27,722 bases of DNA from CAIRYW01 sp964555825 (GCA_964555825.1 CAZKTY010000005.1:1-27722); one strand, 5' to 3'. Counted from the stretch's first letter, positions 5,411 through 14,517 are shown. The notes: a model not told the origin generated them from the letters alone. A program made the numbers and translations.

Positions 5411-8400
5411 AACTATGTTCTTTACTTGTTGGATTTATATAGCAAGTAGCGTATTTAGTATCCGTACTGGTCAACACTCCATTCTCATCTAATTCTCCAC
5501 AAATAAGTTTATACGTAGTCTCGTTTGTTATCCCATTATCGGTATAGGATCCAGAAGAATAGGCAGGAGTGTAATCAGAAATAAGACTATTTGTTGAATT
5601 ACGATATAGAGAACAAGTGGTGTTTTCATTTGCATTATTCAGATCCCATGTAAGTTGACAGCTACTTCCTTTATTTATAGTGTTTTGATTCAATTTGAAA
5701 TCTTTTATAGTTGCTGGAACTGTAGTGTTTGAACAGGAAGAATAATTGAAATTACTATCTCCATCCAATGCACCATTATTACAAGTCCTTGTCTCAGATA
5801 TAAGATCGCAATTTGTACTCATAGGAGCACTGTAATATGTTTTTGAAGTACCATCTGGGTCAGTACAATCTGGAGCAACATCAACATTTGGAGAACACTG
5901 CACCCAATTACTATAGGATCCTGTATCATAGTCATATAAAGAAAGATACATGCCTTGAGATCCTGCAGAACTATAAGATTCAGTTGCAGAAGTATCGTAA
6001 TACTCTGAAGAATTTGATGGATCATACCAATCATAATAATAGTTTCCACTACCACCAACTATATTTGAAACACTCCATGTTACAGGAATTCCAATTCCAA
6101 CTGAACTCTGATCTGGACTACAATTGAAAGAAAGACTAGGTGGAGACACATATACGTAGCCTGAACATTGCTTCCATGGATTTGAAGTATCATACGAACC
6201 ATCAACAGGAATAGGATTTCCATTAGCATCTATGACTTGAAGAGACATTGGCTGATATCCATAATAACTATATGAGGTATCTAAACTATCAGTATGATTA
6301 TCATATAGAGAATTATTGTTATCACCCCAATTATATGTATAAGGACCCCCTGTTCCACCAGTAACAACTGCTGTCCAAGTCACAGGATCCCCAGCTGAGA
6401 CATAATCAGAAGATGGATAACAGTCAAAAGTTGCAGGACAAATGTCAGAAGAAACAGCAGAAACAACAGAACTAGGAGTCGAAGAACCTCCTCCACTTGG
6501 ATACGCATCAATTTTATAATAATAAGTTGTTCCTCCTGACAGAGAGGAATCTGTGAATGGATAATATCCTGTGTAATAACTGTATGAAGTACTTGTGGCA
6601 ATTTGAGTGAAAACTCCTGTCGGAGAATCTGATCTATAGATTCTGTATCCGCTCGCACCTTGCACCTGACTCCATCCTAAGCTGATATTTCCTCCGCAAG
6701 AATCTCCCGTCACAGCCACAACTCCTGTCGGAGCAGGAAAGGTACATGCAGTACTTGTAGCATAAACCTCGGGACTGGTAGCATCATAGTTTACTTGAAC
6801 TTTATAACTCACAACCGAGGCTTTGTATGGACTGGTAATTGAATCGGAATGGTTTTTTAAATCGTCTATGAATGATGTTGTGGTTGCAGGTAAGTTATAA
6901 CCAACTGTGCTGTAATATGAATATGTATATTTACCGAGCACATACCAATATCTAGCTAGAGGGTTAGAATCCCAACTCACAGTCATTTGTCCACACAAAG
7001 GTCCAGGAGTTACTTTTACACCAGTAGGAGCACAGGCATTTGAAGAACCTGTCGTTGTATACCAAGGATAGCCACCATCACTATCGCCTGTTTTGTAAGT
7101 ATCGTCATAATATTGAATATCATACCCACTACTAGCACTATAATAGTAATGAAATAAATTCCAGCTATTTGATGAAAAATAATAATTTCCATGAAGTTCC
7201 AAATCTGCTAAAGTTTCAGTACTCTCACCAAAACTATTTACAGCAACAACTTTATAGTTGTAACCATAAAATGGGTATCCTTGTAGAGTATCTGTTGGAT
7301 AAGGAAGTGTTTTCTTATCTGTATAAAGATAACTCGTACTTGTTGAACTTGGAGGAATAGTAGCTAATAAAGAATAACTACCATTAACCAGATTTGGTGT
7401 AGAATTGCCGTTACTGTCAGTATTCCAATACACCTTACCATCCCAATATACCGGCGAACGATAAATTCTCCATGCAGTTACAGGAGTCTTTCCAGAAAGA
7501 AACTCAGGTATGTTCTCCCAACTTACATCAATAGCTCCTCCGCATTGAGAAGAAGGCCTAGCTCTCAACTGTCCTGGACCATTAGGAACACAAGAACCAG
7601 AACTTTTAACTGCTCCTTTTGTATATATGTATACATAGTGCGTATCAGAATATGGATCTGGAAGAGTTGGAGCTGAACCGCCGTAGTAATACGGCCACCA
7701 AAGAGCTGATGGAGGATCAGTATCATACCAACCATATTCAAAATGTCCGGTATTGGAATAGTAATTTTTATAACTAATCAAATAATCAGAACTCTCACCA
7801 AAACTATTTACAGCAACAACTTTATATTTATAACCTATAAACGTCTGACCGTTTGACAGATCTCCTGGATAAGGAAAGGCAGTTGAATCAGTGTAGCTTG
7901 TAGAATCAGGAGAAATTGTAGCAATAAGCGTATAGTTTCCAGGAACTTCACCTGTGCCAATTCTATTATTGTAAGAATAATTTTCAGTACCGGAATAATC
8001 TCTACCAAAACTACCCCAATAATCAGAAGGGTCAGAAGTATCAACTGATTGGAAACAAGGAGTATTTCCATTACATACAGTTTTAGCTTGACCACTTGGA
8101 CTATATACATTTGCTCTATATATTTTATATGCAGTTGTCGGACTCTTTCCAGAAAGAAACTCGGGTATATTTTGCCATGAAAGGTCAATAGCTCCACACT
8201 GTTTTGTGGACACATCCGCATTTAGTTTGTACGGAGGATTTGGAGTACAGGCACTGGAAACAGTAGCAGGTTGAATATAACTCCCAACATAATAATTTGG
8301 AATAACATTTGAGTGAGTAAAATTTGGGTTGCAAGGCTGATCATTAGTTAGCTGGCCATTAATCGGAGAATTACATGCTTGAATATTGAAATTATAAATA

Positions 8401-8966
8401 TAACTATAGTTTTTAGGATCTGATGCTGAATTTGTAACATCACCAGTTATTATGTTTGTAATATCACTATGTTGTGAGCTAATAGGATTTACTCTTTCAT
8501 CAGATACAGGATCCAGACCAGATCCATTATTTGTAGGAGTGTAAGTCAAACTTGTTCCAGTATAATTTGTGGCAATAGCAACTTGGTTGTAAGCATCTAA
8601 TTGCTGATAAATATTATAGTAAGTTGTTGATCCATATATAAAACATCCTGTTATATGACTTGACCCAACATATCCAGCATCCCAACATCTGTATGTTTTA
8701 CCACTATCATTATAAGTTGCACTTTCTGCAGACTGCCATCGCATAAATATAGAACCTCCACATTGTAATGACGGTTGAGCTGAAAAACCATGACCATAAT
8801 TATCACTGCTTCCACCTGGAGCATTTGAGACAGGTGGTTGAGGAGGATATCCATAAAAATTCCACGTTACTTCATTTGCAGAAGCAAACTTAGGAAGAAT
8901 AGTAAATGAAAATAAAATATATACAAAAAAATATTTTCCTAAATATTTGTGAAATATTGAATTCAT
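5409..8966 (-). CDS. Giant secreted surface protein with FN3-like repeats
   Basis: A 1185-residue exported protein. It begins with a signal peptide (basic start, hydrophobic core through about residue 25, cleavage near FASA-NE). The body is a chain of fibronectin type III/Ig-like modules rich in Tyr, Ser, Thr, Gly and Asn. Modules around residues 250-400 and 470-610 are close copies (NIPEFLSGK, then IYR, then YKVVAVNSFGES). Later modules include GASGYRIYRSDSPTGVFTQI, and two PKD-like units (VTWTAVVTGGTGGPYTYNWGD and VTWSVSNIVGGSGNYYYDW) follow. Paired Cys recur at module boundaries, suggesting disulfides. There is no LPXTG motif or C-terminal membrane helix. Such proteins in CPR are candidate host-attachment adhesins, which is inference. 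The start overlaps the previous gene's stop (ATGA), implying translational coupling. Confidence 0.85.
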   Translation of the reverse strand: MNSIFHKYLGKYFFVYILFSFTILPKFASANEVTWNFYGYPPQPPVSNAPGGSSDNYGHGFSAQPSLQCGGSIFMRWQSAESATYNDSGKTYRCWDAGYVGSSHITGCFIYGSTTYYNIYQQLDAYNQVAIATNYTGTSLTYTPTNNGSGLDPVSDERVNPISSQHSDITNIITGDVTNSASDPKNYSYIYNFNIQACNSPINGQLTNDQPCNPNFTHSNVIPNYYVGSYIQPATVSSACTPNPPYKLNADVSTKQCGAIDLSWQNIPEFLSGKSPTTAYKIYRANVYSPSGQAKTVCNGNTPCFQSVDTSDPSDYWGSFGRDYSGTENYSYNNRIGTGEVPGNYTLIATISPDSTSYTDSTAFPYPGDLSNGQTFIGYKYKVVAVNSFGESSDYLISYKNYYSNTGHFEYGWYDTDPPSALWWPYYYGGSAPTLPDPYSDTHYVYIYTKGAVKSSGSCVPNGPGQLRARPSSQCGGAIDVSWENIPEFLSGKTPVTAWRIYRSPVYWDGKVYWNTDSNGNSTPNLVNGSYSLLATIPPSSTSTSYLYTDKKTLPYPTDTLQGYPFYGYNYKVVAVNSFGESTETLADLELHGNYYFSSNSWNLFHYYYSASSGYDIQYYDDTYKTGDSDGGYPWYTTTGSSNACAPTGVKVTPGPLCGQMTVSWDSNPLARYWYVLGKYTYSYYSTVGYNLPATTTSFIDDLKNHSDSITSPYKASVVSYKVQVNYDATSPEVYATSTACTFPAPTGVVAVTGDSCGGNISLGWSQVQGASGYRIYRSDSPTGVFTQIATSTSYSYYTGYYPFTDSSLSGGTTYYYKIDAYPSGGGSSTPSSVVSAVSSDICPATFDCYPSSDYVSAGDPVTWTAVVTGGTGGPYTYNWGDNNNSLYDNHTDSLDTSYSYYGYQPMSLQVIDANGNPIPVDGSYDTSNPWKQCSGYVYVSPPSLSFNCSPDQSSVGIGIPVTWSVSNIVGGSGNYYYDWYDPSNSSEYYDTSATESYSSAGSQGMYLSLYDYDTGSYSNWVQCSPNVDVAPDCTDPDGTSKTYYSAPMSTNCDLISETRTCNNGALDGDSNFNYSSCSNTTVPATIKDFKLNQNTINKGSSCQLTWDLNNANENTTCSLYRNSTNSLISDYTPAYSSGSYTDNGITNETTYKLICGELDENGVLTSTDTKYATCYINPTSKEHS
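7221..7256 (-). repeat. 36-bp exact repeat within the giant gene, copy 1
   Basis: Identical over 36 bases to 7791-7826, 570 bases (190 codons) apart and in frame. It encodes the KVVAVNSFGES core of two FN3-like modules. The flanks are similar but no longer identical. Confidence 0.85.
7791..7826 (-). repeat. 36-bp exact repeat within the giant gene, copy 2
   Basis: Second copy of the sequence at 7221-7256. It encodes the same residues in the upstream FN3-like module. Confidence 0.85.
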
Positions 8967-9697
8967 ATTTTACTAACCTGAAAACCCAAGAGAGTCTTTT
9001 TTAAAGAATCACTGTATTCATTCCACTTACTCTGGTCCGTTGTAGCTGTAACCACATATAATCTATTATTTTTCATAACAATAAGATAAAGACCGCGAAA
9101 ATGCATAACCTGTCCAGATTGTTCTACAGGAGAACTCGTTGCTTGAATATTTTTGGAACTCGTTGTTTTAATAGACTGAGAGGATACATGTGCAGATGCA
9201 TCAAAGGAATTACCAATAAGGTATGCCGGAGTCCCGTCATTTAATGTTACAGCTTCATCTTCGATAAGCTTATAATTTTCGGCTGGCTCAAGCGCAATAG
9301 GCACAAAATTATTTTTCACTTTAGCGGCATACTCTTTAACAGAAACAACATCTGCAGGATCTTTATATTTATCATTAGTTATAATTTTCCTATCTGTTAC
9401 AAAAATTACCGGATCAGTATTTTCAAAAAGTTTCGGAGTTGATGTCCCCATGCTAAAAATTGCAGGAATTCCAAGAGATAAATACTGTATAGTTAAATTT
9501 GAAGGAGAAGTTGTACTACTTAAATCAATAACTTGTTTCCAGCCCTCCGGCGGATTAATACTAAAATCGCTTGCTACAGGATTTTTATATGACGTCGATA
9601 TCTTATTTTTCGAAGATGTACAAAAATATATAAATAAAATAATGAAAATTAAAAATATACCCAACAAGGTATAAACTGATCTTTTATTCTTGAGCAT
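8963..9697 (-). CDS. Membrane-anchored extracytoplasmic protein, unknown function
   Basis: A 244-residue protein with one N-terminal membrane helix (about residues 9-26) and the rest predicted outside the cell. The outer part contains INPPEGWKQV, a long mixed region, and ends in ...QSKWNEYSDSLKKTLLGFQV. This organisation (a 'PEGW' opening and a C-terminal 'SL..tL..F' helix) resembles PsbP-like small lipoproteins found in many bacteria, but there is no lipobox and the match is only by eye. The TATAAT at 9709-9704 ends six bases before the ATG at 9697, so the transcript is predicted to start at the start codon. The stop overlaps the start of the giant surface gene, making a two-gene operon in which this protein may help export or anchor it. 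Confidence 0.72.
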   Translation of the reverse strand: MLKNKRSVYTLLGIFLIFIILFIYFCTSSKNKISTSYKNPVASDFSINPPEGWKQVIDLSSTTSPSNLTIQYLSLGIPAIFSMGTSTPKLFENTDPVIFVTDRKIITNDKYKDPADVVSVKEYAAKVKNNFVPIALEPAENYKLIEDEAVTLNDGTPAYLIGNSFDASAHVSSQSIKTTSSKNIQATSSPVEQSGQVMHFRGLYLIVMKNNRLYVVTATTDQSKWNEYSDSLKKTLLGFQVSKI

Positions 9698-9703
9698 GAC
9701 AAA

Positions 9704-9709
9704 ATTATA
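9704..9709 (-). promoter_or_regulatory. -10 box of the surface operon (leaderless start)
   Basis: TATAAT read leftward, six bases before the ATG at 9697. No Shine-Dalgarno sequence is present. Confidence 0.6.
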
Positions 9710-9781
9710 TACCCTACACAGATTTTAGAAAACAACATAAACACAATTTGTTGGTGGAAAAGTTTCTCCTACCTTAATTAT

Positions 9782-10225
9782 TTATTTAGCAGATATTGAG
9801 AGTGTAATGAAGGCTTTTTTTCCTGATGCATTTATCTCGATCTTGTGGTCACCAATTTCTTTTATTGGTTTCTCGAGAGTAATAAAATCTGGCAAAATTT
9901 CTGCATGGGTAGAATTTTTGATGTATTCAACTATTTCAGGAGCATGAAGACCTGCAAAAAGATGACCTTGTTTGTTTGCTTGGACTTTTATCTCTACAAC
10001 TTTTCCATCGATCTCATGAAGATTTTTGGCAAGTAGGTCCTCCTGGATCTTAAGCTGAGCAGCTTGCTCAACCTTAAGAGCTTCAACATCTTTCAGAGCT
10101 TTTGGAGTTGCAAGTTTAACACTACCATTTGGAATAAGCATATTAAGCGCATATCCTTCTGCAACTTCCTTTACCTCGAATTTCTTACCTAATTTTGGTA
10201 TATCCTTTAATAGAATTACTTTCAT
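9782..10225 (-). CDS. rplI: 50S ribosomal protein L9
   Basis: A 147-residue large-subunit protein. The N-terminal domain has the family signature (MKVILLKDIPKLGKKFEVKEV, then GYALN.LIP.G.), followed by the long helical linker rich in Lys, Glu, Ala and Gln, and a C-terminal RNA-binding domain. Length is normal. It follows the Ctp protease gene by 29 bases and is probably cotranscribed with it. L9 is missing in several CPR lineages, so its presence helps narrow the taxonomy (from knowledge of the group, not from this window). Confidence 0.95.
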   Translation of the reverse strand: MKVILLKDIPKLGKKFEVKEVAEGYALNMLIPNGSVKLATPKALKDVEALKVEQAAQLKIQEDLLAKNLHEIDGKVVEIKVQANKQGHLFAGLHAPEIVEYIKNSTHAEILPDFITLEKPIKEIGDHKIEINASGKKAFITLSISAK

Positions 10226-10254
10226 ACTGTTTTTGATTATTTAATAATTTTTAA

Positions 10255-11484
10255 CTAATTTGAGCTTAATATATCCTCAGCTTTTTGCAACTGTGGATCA
10301 TTTCCAGCAGCATAATCCTTATCTGTCATAGGAACCACTATATCTGGAGTTAGTCCCTCTTTTGATATTGATTTACCCATTGGAGTAAGCCACCTTGCGA
10401 TCGTTACCTTCAAAGAAGTATCACTTGTGATAGGTATCAATTCTTGAACAGAACCTTTTCCAAATGTCTGAGCACCAACTATTTTTGCTATCTTATATTC
10501 CTGCAAAGCTCCTGCAAATATTTCAGCTGCTGAAGCACTTCCTTCATTAGCAAGGATCACAATCTTTCCATCAAGATTAAGAGGTCCATTGCCATTGCTT
10601 TTATGGTCTATTTTATCTTTTCCTGGTCCAAAATCTTCTGTAACGATGACCTTGCCAGCCGGCACGAACCAACTAGACATATCAACAGCAGAATCAAGAT
10701 ATCCTCCAGGATTATTTCTAACATCAATTATCATTTTTGTGTAATTGCCTGCTGTAAATTCCTTAAGAGCTGACCTGAACTGACTTGAGACATTTGCATC
10801 AAATTCATTTATCTTTATATCAAGGATATTACCGTTTATTCTTTGGGTCTCAACAGCAGGTACAGTGATGACATCTCTGACCAGAGTAACATCTATTCTC
10901 TGTCCTTTTCTATCAAATACCATTTCAACTTTTGTTCCCTTTGCCCCCCTGATAAGCTTTACAGCATCATCAGCAGAGATCGAGACTGAATTTTTACCAT
11001 CAATACTTACGATCTTATCTCCAGCCAAAACACCAGCCTTATCTGCCGGAGAACCTTTCACAGGAGAAATAACAACGAGTGAAGAATCTTTTACTCCAAC
11101 AACAATACCAACCCCCTCTATGCTTCCTGAAAGTTCAGTTTGAAAATCTTTATTTTCTTCTGGAGGAAAGAATTGAGTATAAGGATCTCCTAGAGATGCA
11201 ACCATTCCTTTGATAGCTCCATAGACCCTATCCTGACTTGTAGTCGTTGCAGTTGAAGTTCCTGTGTATACATAATTCTCATCCAATGCCTGCCAAACCT
11301 TCCAGAATGTTGAAAGATCTACTTGATCAGGTTTACCAGATGAACCATTCAAAATAACATTTGAGATCATCGAACTATCAGCAAGTTTTGCATCAGTGTA
11401 AATTCCAGCAAAGAATGCCGTCGTCAACAAGAAAACAGATACAATTCCAATAGATATTCGCTTTGCCCAAAGTTTGTAATTCAT
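10255..11484 (-). CDS. S41-family C-terminal processing protease (Ctp) with PDZ domain
   Basis: A membrane-anchored serine protease that degrades or trims extracytoplasmic proteins. From the start chosen here the protein has 409 residues: one membrane helix near residues 10-27, an N-terminal helical region (FWKVWQALDENYVY), a PDZ domain (GVGIVVG...GSPADKAGVLAGDKIVSIDG), and the S41 catalytic core with DVRNNPGGYLDSAVD, the Ser motif NEGSASAAEIFAGAL and the Lys motif TFGKGSVQEL. All are intact. The open frame reaches 11532, but a promoter (TTGCTC, 17-base spacer, GATAAT) lies inside that extension and ends seven bases before the ATG at 11484, so 11484 is the better start. rplI follows downstream in the same transcript. 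Confidence 0.93.
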   Translation of the reverse strand: MNYKLWAKRISIGIVSVFLLTTAFFAGIYTDAKLADSSMISNVILNGSSGKPDQVDLSTFWKVWQALDENYVYTGTSTATTTSQDRVYGAIKGMVASLGDPYTQFFPPEENKDFQTELSGSIEGVGIVVGVKDSSLVVISPVKGSPADKAGVLAGDKIVSIDGKNSVSISADDAVKLIRGAKGTKVEMVFDRKGQRIDVTLVRDVITVPAVETQRINGNILDIKINEFDANVSSQFRSALKEFTAGNYTKMIIDVRNNPGGYLDSAVDMSSWFVPAGKVIVTEDFGPGKDKIDHKSNGNGPLNLDGKIVILANEGSASAAEIFAGALQEYKIAKIVGAQTFGKGSVQELIPITSDTSLKVTIARWLTPMGKSISKEGLTPDIVVPMTDKDYAAGNDPQLQKAEDILSSN

Positions 11485-11491
11485 AAGAGTC

Positions 11492-11520
11492 ATTATCTCA
11501 AAGAAGAGTCTTTCGAGCAA
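11492..11520 (-). promoter_or_regulatory. Promoter of the ctp-rplI operon
   Basis: Leftward: TTGCTC at 11520-11515, a 17-base spacer, GATAAT at 11497-11492, then seven bases to the ATG at 11484. A leaderless mRNA is predicted. Confidence 0.55.
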
Positions 11521-11631
11521 GAAATTAGACAATAAGGACCATTTATATCAATAGGATGCAATATATTGATCATTTCTGCATTGATATCTGGAGAACTAGA
11601 CCACTATAGAGATTTTTCATCTGACACATAG

Positions 11632-11637
11632 TATAAT
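11632..11637 (+). promoter_or_regulatory. -10 box of cysS (leaderless start)
   Basis: A perfect TATAAT ends exactly six bases before the ATG at 11644. The TTG at 11638, which would extend the frame by two codons, lies between the -10 box and the predicted transcription start, so it cannot be the start for this promoter. Confidence 0.6.
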
Positions 11638-11643
11638 TTGAGA

Positions 11644-13050
11644 ATGATTTTTTTAAATGATTTTTTTCGAAAAAATATCTATCTTTTTAATACTTTAGGT
11701 AGAAAAAAAGAAAAATTTGTTTCCATAAACAAGAATAAGGTCGGGATGTATTCTTGCGGACCAACCGTCTACAACTATCCTCATATAGGAAATCTTCGTG
11801 CATATGTTTTTGCAGATATTTTGAAACGAACTCTGGGATACAACGGATATGAAGTAAAACATATAATGAATGTCACGGACATTGGACATTTGACCTCTGA
11901 CGCTGACGATGGCGAAGACAAGATGGTCAAAGCATTAAAAAGAGAAGGAAAAGCAATGACTCTCGAGAATTTGCGTAGCGTTGCAGATTTTTACTTTGAG
12001 ATATTCAAAGAAAATCTTTCAAAGATGAATATAATTCCCCCTGAAAGATTTGTCTTTGCAAGTGATGAGATATTAGCTCAAACAAAACTCATTGAGACCC
12101 TCCTTGAAAAAGGTTTTGCTTATAAAACAACTGATGGTATCTATTTTGATACAGATAAGCTTCCAGATTACGGACTCCTTTCTTCTGGAGTAAATCTGGA
12201 AATGGAATCTAGGATAAGCATTAACCAAGAAAAAAAAGACCAGAGGGATTTTGCATTGTGGAAATTTGCAGATAAAGGAGGAATAGGGTTTGAAGCAAGT
12301 TTTGGAAGAGGTTTCCCTGGATGGCACATTGAGTGTTCTGCTATGTCCATGAAATATCTTGGAGATACATTCGATATACACACAGGAGGAATAGACCATA
12401 TTCCAGTACATCACAACAACGAAATAGCTCAATCTGAAGCTGCTACAGGAAAACTCCTTGCTAATTACTGGTTGCACAACAATCACATAACAATAGGACA
12501 AGATAAGATGGCAAAATCTGGAGAAAATTTTCTGACATTAGATACTCTGATCGAAAAAGGCATCAAACCTCTTTCATACAGATATTGGCTTTTGCAATCA
12601 CGCTATTCAACCCGAATGGATTTTTCCTTAGATGCAATAAAGGCTTCTCAGACCGCACTTGAAAGATTAACCTCAAATATCGAAAAAGTTGAAGGAGTTG
12701 GAAAGATAGATCAAAAATACAAAGATAGATTCATAGAAGCTATAAACGATGATCTTGATACACCAAAAGCTTTAGCTATCGTCTGGGAAATATTAAAAGA
12801 CACTTCCCTATCTGATGAGGATAAAAAAGCTACGATCGTAGACTTTGATAAAGTTCTTGGATTAGATCTGGGAACATCAAAGAAAATTCAAACAGAAATT
12901 CCCAAAGAGGTACAAAAACTTCTTGATGAGAGAAAGACAGCTAAAGAAAATAAAGATTGGAAAAAAGCAGACGAGATAAGAGAAAAAGTAAAAGATCTCG
13001 GTTTTGAGATAATTGATAGATCAGCAGAGCAAGAAGTAAAAAAGATCTAA
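11644..13050 (+). CDS. cysS: Cysteinyl-tRNA synthetase
   Basis: A class I aminoacyl-tRNA synthetase that charges tRNA-Cys. The 468-residue length is normal. The zinc/substrate Cys38 is in SCGPTVYN, HIGH reads HIGN (47-50), the second zinc segment is WHIECSAMS with GGIDHIPVHHNNEIAQSEA, and KMSKS reads KMAKS (288-292). The C-terminal helical anticodon-binding region is complete and ends with ADEIREKVKDLGFEIID, the usual tail. The start is set at the ATG at 11644 by the TATAAT just upstream. The stop codon overlaps that of the convergent nucleotidyltransferase by three bases, with no terminator between them. Confidence 0.97.
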   Translation: MIFLNDFFRKNIYLFNTLGRKKEKFVSINKNKVGMYSCGPTVYNYPHIGNLRAYVFADILKRTLGYNGYEVKHIMNVTDIGHLTSDADDGEDKMVKALKREGKAMTLENLRSVADFYFEIFKENLSKMNIIPPERFVFASDEILAQTKLIETLLEKGFAYKTTDGIYFDTDKLPDYGLLSSGVNLEMESRISINQEKKDQRDFALWKFADKGGIGFEASFGRGFPGWHIECSAMSMKYLGDTFDIHTGGIDHIPVHHNNEIAQSEAATGKLLANYWLHNNHITIGQDKMAKSGENFLTLDTLIEKGIKPLSYRYWLLQSRYSTRMDFSLDAIKASQTALERLTSNIEKVEGVGKIDQKYKDRFIEAINDDLDTPKALAIVWEILKDTSLSDEDKKATIVDFDKVLGLDLGTSKKIQTEIPKEVQKLLDERKTAKENKDWKKADEIREKVKDLGFEIIDRSAEQEVKKI

Positions 13051-13742
13051 CTATTTTTATTTTTTACACTAAGAAAAGTCTCAGCTGTTTTTAGATCTTC
13101 TGGTGAAGTTATCTGAAGCCAAAAATGAGCTTTGATCGCTTTTATCTTGAGATCTTTTTTTGCAGAAAGAATTGTTTGAGGAAGACCATATTCTCCATTT
13201 GGGATCTTTACCATCTCGTAATTAAAGATATTTGGTGTAAGAGCATACATTCCAGTACAGATAAATCCCGCTTCACTTCCCTGATATTTTTCGATGATCT
13301 CTTGTATATTTCCTTGCTCATCAAAAATTACTTTTGCTTTATTCTTTAATGTATCTGCTTCACATACACCAATAGACCAAGCATTATTGAGACATTCTTC
13401 CATGTCTTCTTTAGAATAAATATCATCTCCCATCATCACTAAAAATTTCTCTTCATTCTTAAGCTCCTCTTTACATAAAAAGATAGAATGTGCAGTTCCT
13501 AAAAGTTCCTCCTGAACCACATAGGTTATTTTTTTGCCCTTATATAGATCGCCAATAGTTTCTGTGATCTTATTTTTTAGATGTCCGATCACAATAACAA
13601 CTTCATTGATCGAATCTGGAAGACTATCAAGCTTATGTTCTAGTAAGGTCTTACCTAAGACCTTAAGCATAGGCTTTGGGGTCTCAATAGAAAGATCACC
13701 CATACGGGTCCCCTTTCCTGCAGCTAATATAACGGCTTTCAT
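13047..13742 (-). CDS. Sugar-1-phosphate nucleotidyltransferase (GlmU/RmlA-like)
   Basis: A 231-residue enzyme of the NTP-transferase family, which joins a nucleoside monophosphate to a sugar phosphate. The N-terminal nucleotide-binding signature AVILAAGKGTRMGDLSIETPKPM is complete, and the metal-binding Asp is in the MMGDDIY segment. The chain stops after the Rossmann-like domain: there is no left-handed beta-helix, so it lacks the acetyltransferase half of GlmU. The substrate cannot be told (UDP-GlcNAc, dTDP- or UDP-glucose type activities all fit). The TATAAT on the minus strand (13756-13751) is eight bases before the ATG. The 3' end overlaps cysS tail to tail. Confidence 0.88.
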   Translation of the reverse strand: MKAVILAAGKGTRMGDLSIETPKPMLKVLGKTLLEHKLDSLPDSINEVVIVIGHLKNKITETIGDLYKGKKITYVVQEELLGTAHSIFLCKEELKNEEKFLVMMGDDIYSKEDMEECLNNAWSIGVCEADTLKNKAKVIFDEQGNIQEIIEKYQGSEAGFICTGMYALTPNIFNYEMVKIPNGEYGLPQTILSAKKDLKIKAIKAHFWLQITSPEDLKTAETFLSVKNKNS

Positions 13743-13750
13743 GGACGTAA

Positions 13751-13756
13751 ATTATA
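13751..13756 (-). promoter_or_regulatory. -10 box of the nucleotidyltransferase gene
   Basis: TATAAT read leftward, eight bases before the ATG at 13742, giving a leader of about two bases. Confidence 0.5.
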
Positions 13757-13780
13757 GATGAATAAACATACTATAAAAGA

Positions 13781-13809
13781 TTGACAGCCTTAAATGATAA
13801 TGGTATTTA
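13781..13809 (+). promoter_or_regulatory. Promoter of the 221-aa unknown gene
   Basis: A perfect TTGACA at 13781-13786, a 17-base spacer, and TATTTA at 13804-13809 preceded by TGG (extended -10 type). The TTG of this -35 box is also the first codon of the longest open frame, which shows that the longest frame starts too early. Confidence 0.6.
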
Positions 13810-13822
13810 TCAGGGCAGAATT

Positions 13823-14488
13823 ATGAACATACACATTCTTGAAAGGATCAGGGAAGAAATATCAAGACTCTCTTACGCAAAAGTCGAATTCACAGCAACA
13901 AAACCCTGTGATACTAGATTGATCGTCCCGACAGGTGCAGACAACGACCAACCTATTATCATCGGAGAAGACGCTTCCGATATCGACCATGCAAAAGAGA
14001 TCTTGTTGTTCGAGAGAAAAGCAACAGGATATATCCCGTACTTCCATAGATTCTATGGTTTTGCACATAACGAGAAAATTCCAGGCGGTAAAATATATTT
14101 CAATCTCAGCTGTTTCCGCAATGTTTGGCACGATCTCGTGACAGACTACACGGACGAAAGACCGATCGCAGAAGGAGCAACCCCTGAGGATGGAGAAACT
14201 CTCATTGGATATCTCGATAAGAGGGACCAGGGAAATTTTTTTCATGCTTGGGGAGTAGCACCCTCAAAAGACTGGCAAAGGTGCGTTGATATTATCAACA
14301 TACCGGGTGAGATCGAACTGAATTACAGACACTACAACCCTATCTTTCTTGATCCTGTATGGGATGCATGGATCTTTGCAGTAGTATTTGATGACCTCAC
14401 ATACTACAAAAGGCTTAAAAAGGATAGGCTTGAAAAAGCAGCCAAACGAGCAATAAACAGGTGGAATCCTGCATTAATTTTTAATTAG
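13823..14488 (+). CDS. Hypothetical protein, 221 aa
   Basis: Not recognised. The protein is soluble, acidic in the middle and basic at the C-terminus, rich in aromatic residues (WHDLVTDYTD, FFHAWGVAP, WDAWIFAVVFDDLTYY), with no membrane helix, signal peptide or familiar catalytic motif. The start is placed at the ATG at 13823 because a TTGACA promoter occupies the first codons of the longer frame beginning at 13781; the predicted transcript starts about seven bases before this ATG. The codons look native. The gene is monocistronic, divergent from the nucleotidyltransferase and closed by a hairpin terminator. Confidence 0.75.
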   Translation: MNIHILERIREEISRLSYAKVEFTATKPCDTRLIVPTGADNDQPIIIGEDASDIDHAKEILLFERKATGYIPYFHRFYGFAHNEKIPGGKIYFNLSCFRNVWHDLVTDYTDERPIAEGATPEDGETLIGYLDKRDQGNFFHAWGVAPSKDWQRCVDIINIPGEIELNYRHYNPIFLDPVWDAWIFAVVFDDLTYYKRLKKDRLEKAAKRAINRWNPALIFN

Positions 14489-14517
14489 ACCCAACCGAAA
14501 AAGGCTGGGTATTTTTT
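14489..14517 (+). terminator. Rho-independent terminator
   Basis: ACCCAACC / GGCTGGGT stem (one mismatch) with a GAAAAA loop, followed by A and six T's, directly after the stop codon of the 221-aa gene. Confidence 0.88.

Noticed and set aside
8651..8854. Several 60-130-aa frames antisense or shifted within the giant gene
   Set aside because: All have the low-complexity Leu/Ile/Gln/Val-rich composition expected from shadow frames of a Tyr/Ser/Thr-rich protein.
11638..11643. TTG start two codons upstream for cysS
   Set aside because: The TTG lies between the -10 box and the predicted transcription start, so it cannot be in the mRNA from this promoter.
13781..13822. 14-codon N-terminal extension of the unknown gene beginning at TTG
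   Set aside because: These bases are a consensus -35 and extended -10 promoter; the ATG at 13823 is the sensible start.
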